Translations under genes and position numbers: made by a program
Part shown: positions 55,401 to 64,000 of the stretch, piece after piece
How positions within the stretch are numbered: position 1 is the stretch's first letter
How the letters are laid out: each line of letters opens with the position of its first letter
Assembly: GCA_012932295.1 (NCBI GenBank)
Contig: JAAONU010000006.1
Span: forward strand, 30,530,882 to 30,594,881
Direction of reading: 5' to 3'
Length of the DNA stretch: 64,000 nt
Source of the DNA: Cyclina sinensis
Taxonomy: Eukaryota > Mollusca > Bivalvia > Venerida > Veneridae
Notes under the pieces: generated by a model
Database searches by the model: none
Told to the model about the DNA's origin: nothing
What the model saw: the letters and a program-made list of their open reading frames with translations, nothing else

Positions 55401-58400
55401 CTTTGGCCATGGCAAGATGGGCAACTGTAGCCAACATTGAATGACTGATTGATAGAGGCCAGAATTTAACGAAGACTGCATTGTCAAATTGGGACAGCAC
55501 CAAGATAAGAAATAAAACATTAAAACAAAAATCAGTTAGTGTCAAGGTCAAGGTGTGAACACAACTATAAACACGTAGCATGCTAAAAGACATGATCTTT
55601 TTTAAACGAACTCATACTCTAAGCATTATATATGCATATACCTTCATTAACGCAAAATGAGAAACAGTCCATTTCTATTAGTCGAACAGTTCGATGCCAA
55701 ATTTAACTGTTTAACTTACCTCATTAGACTGCTGAGTCAAGAAAGTTGACGTTTCTGACTTTCCATCGACGACATCGTTCTGTTTTGTCTGTTTCACACT
55801 ATTCCAGTTTATTTCAGAATCATTTTTGACTTCAGTCTTGTCAGCAGTCCCATCGTGTAGAAGGGGGCTATCCCTATGAGTAACCGGGCTATTTATTTGC
55901 TTTCTTTTAGTTAAGGGACTATTTCGTCTGAGAATTGGACTATGTCTGTGTAACAATGATTCGTATTTATTCAGTAAATCAGCCTTTTCAGACTTTGACA
56001 CATGGTCTGTAAGATATTTTGGCACAAAGGATTTCTTTTGTTGAGTTTCCTGTGTAAGTCTTGGTGTTATCCGTTCAAGAGTTTCTAGGTATGAAACCAC
56101 CAATTCAGCTCAAAAAATGGTACCCGCATAATGGCGGCTAGAAATAGTTCTCAGTTTTCTTGGCTATTTTTAACATTTTTGCCCTAATCTGTGTATTTTT
56201 TTTGCTGGAATCACTTTGTTTGACTATTTCTGATAGTGTGGTAGCAATTTTATGCTCATATGCATTCAGAATAGAATTCACATTGTGAAATTGTTTCACA
56301 TACCCCAATCTGAAAATTAGCTCAGATTTTTTGTTAATTTTATGGGTAAGTTTACATGAGCAGAAATATCTTTCTTGTTTGAAACACAACCCCCACTTTT
56401 CTTGCTATTTTTCATGAGTACAGATATAGATCTACAAGAATATGTAAGTTAAAGCTATTTAAAAAAGGTTTTGCTATGTTTTACAGCCCTGTGAACTTTA
56501 TGAATTTTATATAGAATAAAGAAGGAATCTATTTGGTGGTTTCACACCTATAAGAAAAATTTCATTTCCTGTTGTCTGCATATGAAAACTTTTAAACTTG
56601 CCAGAATGTAGAATTTTGATGTTTTTATTGCTAAAATGCTGTAAAGAAGTATGCCAGGAGTGGATTTAGTGAGTTTTCAAACTTTTCATACTGCAGTTAA
56701 GCCATTATGGTAAAATTGCAGGAAAATTGTCCTTGTAAAACTGTAAACAGAATTTTTGTGTACACAAACCTGATATTTTTGGCAAGGAGTAAGTTTTGTA
56801 AGCTGCCAGAGTGCTCACAAGAGCCATTTAGTGTAGTTTAGCTTATTTAGTGAACATGAAACAGTTAGCTGAGTTCAAAATTCATGTGTATGATGAGAAC
56901 AAGAAGTTTGGTAATGTCAGGTTTTACTGCACAGTAGGACTTAATTCAGTCAAAAAATGTTTCTTATGGTCATTGAGCTTCTGTTTATGTTTTATATTAG
57001 TCTGTTTATGGATAAGAAGAAAGTGCATTAAGCTTCTTTCAAGTTTTCATGATATTTGATTAAGATAGTGTGTAATTGAGGCTTTGGGAAGTCTTAAGCA
57101 GACAGTGGTATAATATTTGTGGCTGGTTCACAAAGACAGGTACCTCAAAGCTAACAAAATAATATTACTCTTGGGATCTGTTTTCTGATTCTGTTAATAC
57201 TTTTATTGTGTAAGCTTTCATCTTTGTTAGGCTACAGTATTTTCACATAACCAGTGCTATTATTCTAGTTTGACAGTTTGCATACAAAGTATGGATGGAG
57301 GAACAGTACTTGTATTTGGAAATTTTCAGGCTAAAGCAATGCTATTTTCTGGAAACCCATTAACAAAGCAGCATCCACTGCAGCTACATTGCTTTAGCCA
57401 AAACTGTGTTCCACATCAATTTCATACAATTTATAACATTTGCTTGACTGTTTATGCTATATTGTAAGGGTATGAAGTGATCTTGAAAAGGAACATGCTA
57501 ATTAGGTAGAAAAGTAAAGTTTGAAGTTTGTGGGTATATGTTACATGCAGTAGCTACCAATATATGCATTTTCTATTTTCAGAGTGTAATATTCTTCTAA
57601 TCAGTTAGAAAACTCACTTCCTTTGGTTGTATCTGTGTTTAGGACTCAAGGATTGCTTTGCCATTTGCACATATCAGATGTACTCACATGACTACACACT
57701 GGCCATAGAGGTGGAGCCCATGTTGAAGATCTATCATTGCCATTTTTAGTAAGTAAACAGTCATTTTCATTCATACTTACAGTTAAACATTGCTCAAGAA
57801 GTAAAAAGAACAATTTATATCAGTGTAAAGACAGTATATAATAGATGAACAATAAAATTTTGTATGTTGAATACATGTCTAACATTCAGGTGGTGTTCCT
57901 GGACTTTTCTGAATTAAAATTGTTAAAATTTCCTCCTTCAAAGAGGTGTAATTGGCATGAAAGAAGAAAAATGTAGCATTTATTCTATTATATTGTATAT
58001 AAATACTTCAGTTCTTAGGTTTAAAGAAGGCATGGACAGCACAAACTATCATTTGAGACAGATGGGGATACAAGACAGAGAAGGACCAGAGAAATTTTGA
58101 TCTTTTTTGGCAGACAGAAGGACCATAGCTTTTGAAATCTATTTGCTGATTTTTGACCTGGAGGTATAACAGTAACCTCTTGAAATAATCTAGTGTGATG
58201 CTTTTTCACATATAAGATAGAGAATTGCAGTTCAGTCATGCTTATTAGGACAAAATATGACTTGAAAGTCAAAATAATTTGAAAAATATGCTTTTTTTCC
58301 CAAAAACTCTTCATGCAACTAAGAATATTATGTATTTTCTACTAATGTGTAACCCTAAATTTGATAAAATTGGATAAATTAAGTATTCACACATAAGCTG

Positions 58401-59579
58401 AGACAGATTTGGTTCAAATATATAACGCGTTTTAAAAAATAACAGAGAAATTTCACCACAGACACTTTCTTTCATTTTGCTGCTCTTGTTCGCAGTCAGC
58501 ACAGACATTTTGAGTCATTTTAAAAGCTTCATTTTATGAAAAGTACTAGTATTTCTGGACTGAAATTTGATTTTCTTAAGTTGAAATTAGTCACTCTTGA
58601 TGTAGAAACCAAAAAATCACAGTATCAGAAAAAAAAAGTTTTCTTATAGGTATGAAACCACCAATTCAGCTCAAAAAATGGTACCCGCATAATGGCGGCT
58701 AGAAATAGTTCTCAGTTTTCTTGGCTATTTTTAACATTTTTGCCCTAATCTGTGTATTTTTTTTGCTGGAATCACTTTGTTTGACTATTTCTGATAGTGT
58801 GGTAGCAATTTTATGCTCATATGCATTCAGAATAGAATTCACATTGTGAAATTGTTTCACATACCCCAATCTGAAAATTAGCTCAGATTTTTTGTTAATT
58901 TTATGGGTAAGTTTACATGAGCAGAAATATCTTTCTTGTTTGAAACACAACCCCCACTTTTCTTGCTATTTTTCATGAGTACAGATATAGATCTACAAGA
59001 ATATGTAAGTTAAAGCTATTTAAAAAAGGTTTTGCTATGTTTTACAGCCCTGTGAACTTTATGAATTTTATATAGAATAAAGAAGGAATCTATTTGGTGG
59101 TTTCACACCTTTCTAAATATGCATCACTTTGCGCATGCGCACTAAGAATCGGCACTAACGCGGAAGGATTATTTTGTAGAAATATAATGGCGTCGTATAA
59201 ATGATCTTCTTCCTTAGAATATTCCGGATTAATTGTGTGACGTTCGTGTTTTGGCTCTAAGAAACGTGGGGTATTCACAGATAATATATGGTTTGCTTTA
59301 TTATGTAATGAGTTTTCGTGTTTAGGTGTCTTGTGAATTCCTTTACGTATTCTTTCGAGTTCCTTTTCAATTATTTTCTTTTCCTTATCCAGCGCCGCTA
59401 GCTGATATTTTGCTACAAACTGCGGTCCATATCGCTCACCCTGTTGTCGTCTCTCCTCTCGCCGATTGCGTTCTCGCACCATCTCTTGAGATTTCAACAT
59501 ATGATTGTACCAACTCATTTCTGACTTCCAGAAATTATTCCTATATCTTAAATAGTACTTTTTGATGAAATCCACACTC
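52443..59579 (-). CDS. Unidentified gene, coding exon disrupted by a 3-kb insertion
   Basis: Recognised exons: one beginning at 59579 (acceptor aaaaag) and ending at 55720 (donor GAG-GTAAGT), but interrupted by an element at 56088-59109; then 53105-52890 and 52646-52443 (stop TAG). All joins are in phase. Without the insertion and one 6-bp duplication the frame runs AQSDAYLE-TLERITP with no break. The N-terminal part is basic and probably helical (KEKKIIEKELERIRKG). The middle has four SP motifs (HSP, NSP, NSP, DSP) within about 30 residues. The C-terminal exon holds YNPDGSLRTV and RWEEAKKARYIRTKELLE. With the insertion the frame ends a few codons inside the element (RCETTK, stop at 59090). 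I do not recognise the family; the last exons are duplicated at 43628-44468. Confidence 0.72.
53257..53542 (+). mobile_element. tRNA-derived SINE, family B
   Basis: Head ggagcggttcagtggtccag (box A-like) and cccgagatcgatcacccg (box B-like). The body has actaacattactaattgtc and gagacgttaaaccgaggtcc, and the 3' part ggcaaccggtaccgacga with aaataaactcag. Near full length; it lies in the intron upstream of the exon at 53105. Confidence 0.78.
54420..54570. mobile_element. SINE family A fragment with inverted head
   Basis: The tRNA-like head is on the minus strand (reverse of gggattcgagccagcaacct), but the following body (ttcggcgcgagtactggtta) is in plus orientation. In the copy at 42254 head and body share one orientation, so this copy is rearranged. 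Confidence 0.5.
54981..55239 (+). mobile_element. SINE family B, 5'-decayed copy
   Basis: Box B-like cctgttcgatctcccgcacc, then gagacgttagccgaggtccc, and a 3' end ggcaactggtaccgacgata with aataaactc. The head is degraded. It lies in the intron between 55720 and 53105. Confidence 0.7.
56088..56548 (+). repeat. Left 461-bp direct repeat
   Basis: Identical to 58649-59109 at an offset of 2,561 bases. It is followed by CCTATAAGAAAA, whose reverse complement precedes the right repeat. A minus-strand open frame of 83 codons recurs unchanged in both repeats but is probably incidental. Confidence 0.95.
58649..59109 (+). repeat. Right 461-bp direct repeat
   Basis: Second copy, preceded by TTTTCTTATAGG. 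Its right end (GGTGGTTTCACACC) joins the target duplication at 59110 and the broken coding exon. Confidence 0.95.
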
Positions 59580-60289
59580 CTTTTTGTGATATTCAGTCAG
59601 TTCTTATTATCAATCTTAATAAGGTTCCAGGTACTGAAATAAAATGAAATACAAAGAAAGTGCCAAAGAGTCTCCAAATATGAAAAAAAAGAAGAAAAAT
59701 ACCCCCGTAGTTGCAAAATTAGTTCAAAAGCAGAAAATACATTAACATTTGCAATAATAAAAATAGCAACATCAATAGGTAAACGACTGGATAACGTAAA
59801 CATGAAACAAAACAATGAAATACGTAAATAACACCATTGATTAATAGGCCTTTTTAGTAATGACACTAACAAGATATTCTTCACCGAATTTCTTTCGAAA
59901 CATATCTGTTCACAGACAAAATCATAAAAAGTCATCAAAATATTCTAAAAATTGGACTACTAAATAAATTATTGAAAACAAAAGCAAGACTTACCTAAAC
60001 GCAAATGCAAACAAATTATTGAGCAAGTTTGTGTCAGAATGTGCCTACTTGCTAACAAATTTAACATTTTTAATGTTATCAAACTTTGTTTTGAATTTTT
60101 TTGGCAGTCCATATAAACATTAGTTTAAAGTATAGTTTAAAATGTCAAAACAGGTGCGGAGCGAAATGGTGAAATCGCGAGCGATATTGAAATTTCCTTC
60201 ATATTAACACGTGCAGAAGTAAATTTTAATTATTAGTTTTCATAAGTGTCTTTTTAGAATCAAAATGAACGAAAGAGTAACACAACTTG

Positions 60290-60745
60290 AACAGTACAGA
60301 ACAGGACTGGAGCAAAGATGAGAGCAGAGAACTGAAAGCTAAAGTTGAGAGAAAAGTAAAGCAGAGTAGAATAGAACAGAACAGAATATAGCAGATTACA
60401 ACAGAACAGGAAGGAGGATAATAGATCAGAAAAGGCAGGAACAACATAGACAAGAGCAAGGCAGGGCAAGGCAGGGGCAGAGGCAGGGGCAGGGGCAGGG
60501 GCAGGGTAGGAACAGGGGCAGGGCTGAGAACAGAACAGAATATAGCAGATTACAACAGAGCAGGAAGGTATTAGACCGGAAAAGGCAGGAATAACATAGA
60601 AAAGAGCAAGGCAGGGCGGGGCAGGGCAGGAAAGGAAGATAGTAGAACTGAAAAGGCAGAAACATCATAGTCAAGACAGGACAGAGCAAGACAGGGCAAG
60701 GCTGAGAACAGAACAGAGCAGAACAAAACAGGAAAAAGGCATAAC
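60290..60745 (+). repeat. Purine-rich degenerate tandem repeat
   Basis: Imperfect units with gaacagaacagaatatagca, gattacaacagaacaggaag and aaaaggcaggaacaacatag, plus a ggggcaggggcagg run at about 60476-60510. Strong A/G bias on the plus strand. Minus-strand open frames (Cys/Leu/Ser/Pro-rich) result from the composition. Confidence 0.8.
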
Positions 60746-60953
60746 AGTTTTGTAGATTCATGAAAAAAAAAATCATCATTTGTAGCATCGAGTGGCTTAC
60801 TTTTCGCTAAAGCCTGTACGACGACAAAGACACGCAGTCACCTACAAACAAAAATATCAACTGTTTGAAACATCCAAGAGGGAACGACAGTAGCTCTAAC
60901 TACAGATTTCAAGTAGCAGAAAAATCGCACTCCTCTACATTCTTAATGCTTAC

Positions 60954-60976
60954 CTGAAACTCTCTGATACGACCAT
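60954..60976 (-). CDS. Candidate first coding exon of the disrupted gene
   Basis: ATG at 60976 reads MVVSESF plus two bases and ends at a good donor (TTTCAG-GTAAGC). The phase, two leftover bases, matches the acceptor at 59580, which needs one base to complete a codon (AG+G, then SVDFIKK). A small exon-like piece near 60797-60840 does not fit in phase. Weak evidence because the exon is so short. Confidence 0.35.
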
Positions 60977-63354
60977 GGTTCAATAAGGAAACGTAGAAAT
61001 TGAATTAATTTCCATTTATTTGTTCCCACTTGACATGTTAAGATAAGCACTCATTCAGCATAACGATAATGTTATATTAATCAAATAAAACGTACTGGCA
61101 CTAGCATTTGACAAATAATTTGTCTTCGATTTATTATGTGAAATAAATCCCCGCAGACGATTAGCAAGTCGCCTATAAAACTAAGAAAAAACAAATTTAA
61201 TAATTCATTTACAAAGCCCAGATAACTGTGTTTTGAAGGTATAAAAATGCCGAGGTGCTAATACGCCTATAGTTTCGAAGGAAAACGGAAAAAAAACCCC
61301 AACATTTCAGTTACTTGTATCCGAGATATATTGTAGAAAAGCCTTTGTTGGTTTAAGATTTAGCCAAGCAGGTGTAAATGCATGGTTTCCTGACTTCGTC
61401 TAACTTTGTCAATTAGCTAATGCTCTTTACACAATAAGAGAATCCTTTGTACAATCTAAGTCTATTTAGAATAAATGGATTATTACTTAACATGGATAAG
61501 AAATCACTTTTATGCAAATGGTAAGCTTTTAACAAGTTTTTACAGGGAGAAATAGATATTGAATCTTACAGATATAGAATAAATGTTACATCTTTGTAAT
61601 TTACTTGCATTTTTAGCCGAAGATATTAGCCGATATTTTTGTCCAAAAAAACAACATCACAAACTTTCTTATGCGTACTTTTGATGACAACGAAAAGATT
61701 ATCAAAATTAGTCCAGTTCCTGCTGGATCCAGGCACTGTCTCATTTGGACACAAATTTAGCCTATTGCAAGTCTATGGCTCGGAACCAATTCGTTCTGGT
61801 AAGAAGTTATTTCAAGTCGTTTATCAAAATCTTTATATTTTAAACACTAATCATTTAGATAACGCTGCAATGATTGTCAAACTAAATTGAAATCTAAATC
61901 TGTCAGCCAGTATTATAAACTACATTTGGGACGCCGATTTTAGTATCGAAGTGGCCTCATGACGTGTGATTTAATGGCCAGAGAGAAGAAAAAACAGTTC
62001 CTGTTTATTTACATAAACGAAGATAACATTATAAACAAGGATTTTGCTAAGCCATTGAGTAATATATTTGAAATTTTAATAGTTCAAAAGAAGCAATATA
62101 GCCCGAAATGGACTGATATATTATTACTAGGAATCTCAATGATTTGTAGAAATATAAGAATGCTCTCTCGCTATGTATAAAAGTCCATAACTTTTAACAG
62201 ATATAGAATTAACATTGTTAAAAATGTAACTTCACATTGAGTTGAACACCCTGAGAGTCATGTACTCGAACACGCCACCGAAATGTAGTTGCTCCTCAAC
62301 CACACATGGACTTAGAATTAACATGCAATGAACACTGCCATCTTTGCCTAATAATTGTTTTTTAGTCATGCTCCATCTAGAAAACGTCGGACGCATCATA
62401 ACCCAACCTTCAGTTTTTTGGCAAATTATGTCTGAATTCCTCATATGAATTCCTACTTTTGTACTCAGGCAGGAACAGAAAACTTCCTCTATGTTAAATA
62501 CATAGTTGTTTTTTTGTAATTGAGTACATGAATATTATAAGAATAGTGCAGGCGTGTAGCATGTCAGGCTTATATGTACGGGCAAAAGAATAATAATACT
62601 CATCATGTATGTAAAAAATCAATGTAATTCATCTTAACCATCATCTGCATTATCATCACATCATCATCGTCGTAGCACATCATCATCATCATTATCATTA
62701 TCATTTACAGCCATTTCATTTTACTTTCTGTTCTGGAAGTCTTCCTTATCACCATCACTATAATCATCACCATCATCATCATCAACATTATCATCATCTG
62801 TTGTAGCAGAAGCAGCCGAAGCAGCACAAAATGGTCACGGTAATAAGTGCCGCTATCATCTATTTCACAATTACTTCAAGTCAGATATTATAATTTAGGA
62901 TATATACATAAAACAAAACGAAAAAATACCTTACATTCATCCATATATAATTTTAACCTTTTAAAATCTTTGTGCAATGTATATGAATATTCCATAATTC
63001 TAAGAACAAGTTAGACTTCCTCTGTGTTATGCACAAATGCTTAACAGTAACATTATCTCTTGTGATTACTTGTTTAAAATGCTATGTCACATACTGCGAA
63101 CATTTAAAGTTTTGATGACATTTTATCGGTTTCAATCTCAAGGGTTATTTAAATGGCATACAGACAATTGAAGGATCTTAGAGATACTCCTTATTTAGCT
63201 CTGTTTAATAGTTATGCATTGCCCTGAAGAATTTTATCAGGTCAATGCGGGATTTTTCTATAGACTGTGTTATGTATGTGGATTCGTACATTTTGATCAC
63301 CACACAAAGATAAAAAACTTGCAAGTTGCAATTGATTTTAAAATTGTTTCTGTT
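60977..63354. other. AT-rich region, no gene recognised
   Basis: Short open frames at 61639-61890 and 61959-62180 lack domain content or splice context. A CAT/ATC microsatellite lies at 62640-62800. Confidence 0.45.
62640..62800 (+). repeat. (CAT)n-type microsatellite
   Basis: Interrupted catcatcatc runs with tatcattatc variants over about 160 bp. Confidence 0.85.
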
Positions 63355-63797
63355 TTAAAGGGGCTGTGCTCCAGATGACACAAAAAAGAAAGTTTCCTTG
63401 TATTATAAATTTCTTGTGATATTATGACTAATGCTTAAAAAACTGACTAACTGACAAGAAATAAGTCAGGTAATCACATTATAAATTGATTTTTTTCCTT
63501 TCATTGTGCTATACCGTAACGCGACGGTATAACTATATTGTATAAGATTTAAAGTAAACGGTAGTTATTTCACATGTGGCGATAGTGGTGACAGTAAAAG
63601 CGTTGTTAAAATTTTGTTAACATGAGGGGTCCAGAGTTCAAATCCGGCTGAAGCGAATATATTTTTTTTGTTCTATTTTGACTTTTATAATCAGTTTTGA
63701 AGTAAAATATCATGTTGTTATAATCTCGCGGCATCTAAATATTTAATTTAAGTAAAAAAAATTTTTTATAATAAATCTGGAGTACAGCCTCTTTAAA
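63355..63797. mobile_element. Inverted-repeat element with tRNA-like segment
   Basis: Left end tttaaaggggctgtgctcca and right end, inverted, tttaaagaggctgtactcca, giving about 24-bp terminal repeats with few mismatches. Inside, at about 63628-63655, lies a box B-like gagttcaaatccggctg preceded by a decayed tRNA-like stretch. No coding. Looks like a MITE that carries or captured a tRNA-like sequence. Confidence 0.6.
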
Positions 63798-63896
63798 TAT
63801 TTAAATATCTTACACTGCTGCAAACCTGCACCGACAAAATTAATTGTGATAATATTATCAACAATACATATCACAATGATATATAGTAGTAATAAT

Positions 63897-63985
63897 AACG
63901 AGAGAGAGAGAAGAAGAAGAAAAAGAAGAAGAAATAATTGCTACTGCTGCTGATGATGATAATGATAATGATGATGATGATGAAA
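63897..63985 (+). repeat. Compound GA / GAA / GAT microsatellite
   Basis: Successive runs: gagagagaga, then agaagaagaa, then gatgatgatg, near the right edge. Confidence 0.85.
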
Positions 63986-64000
63986 CTGCTAATCTAGTGC

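Larger units (their letters stand above)
56088..59109 (+). mobile_element. 3,022-bp composite or LTR-like insertion inside a coding exon
   Basis: Flanked by a perfect 6-bp duplication TTTCTA (56082-56087 and 59110-59115). It consists of two 461-bp direct repeats (56088-56548 and 58649-59109) that look identical base for base, around a 2,100-bp core without a long open frame. Each repeat starts GGTATGAAACCACC and ends GGTGGTTTCACACC, so each has 14-bp inverted ends with one mismatch. An AATAAA near the end of each repeat and a purine run (agaaaaaaaaag) before the second would suit an LTR element. However, the ends are not TG...CA at the duplication and no gag/pol is present. Non-autonomous; class uncertain. 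Confidence 0.85.

Noticed and set aside
56088..59109. The insertion acting as a newly made intron (introner-like), since on the minus strand it begins AAAG-GTGTGA and ends CATACCTAG
   Set aside because: Using the available GT and AG gives a join that shifts the frame (GAA AGA AAC TCT TGA), so canonical splicing would not restore the protein. Exact removal between equivalent duplication positions would need a non-GT donor. RNA data could reopen this.
60226..60788. Cys/Leu/Pro-rich minus-strand open frames
   Set aside because: Produced by the purine-rich tandem repeat; no start, splice or domain evidence.

Overview
The window is eukaryotic nuclear DNA: AT-rich, intron-rich, with GT/AG-bounded exons and crowded with interspersed repeats. 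The repeat content (tRNA-derived SINEs, piggyBac-type hairpin MITEs with a GATCAGAC-type core, ATGTCCCC and GGGCCATGATGGCCC dispersed repeats) and the protein sequences point to a mollusc, most likely a bivalve. The species cannot be fixed from sequence alone.

Layout. (1) 1-22.7 kb, plus strand: the 3' part of a large gene for a type I membrane receptor with at least eight Ig domains, two FN3 domains, one membrane segment and a cytoplasmic tail; its 5' end lies left of the window. Several introns hold tandem arrays, including a 1.6-kb minisatellite of 28-bp units that starts exactly at a splice donor. (2) 23-29 kb: repeats (a piggyBac-type MITE, a tRNA-SINE, dispersed families). (3) 29.06-36.18 kb, minus strand: a complete seven-exon SET/I2PP2A (NAP-family histone chaperone) gene of 272 residues. 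Its introns carry an internally deleted mariner with perfect 29-bp terminal repeats and TA duplications, and a TTAA-flanked hairpin MITE. (4) 39.84-41.72 kb, plus strand: a 627-residue zinc-finger protein in one coding exon, with five fingers and a PVDLS CtBP-type motif. (5) 43.6-61 kb, minus strand: two related genes of unknown function sharing their last two exons. In the right-hand one a coding exon is split by a 3,022-bp insertion made of two identical 461-bp direct repeats around a 2.1-kb core, flanked by a perfect 6-bp target duplication; removing it restores the reading frame exactly. (6) 61-64 kb: AT-rich, microsatellites and one further inverted-repeat element, no recognised gene.

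The genes are not an operon and have no evident joint pathway. The strongest second-look items are the exon insertion with its composite structure, the array of donor-like units beside an Ig exon, and the zinc-finger protein's repressor-type motifs. All exon calls were made by eye from splice signals, phase and domain continuity, without transcript data.
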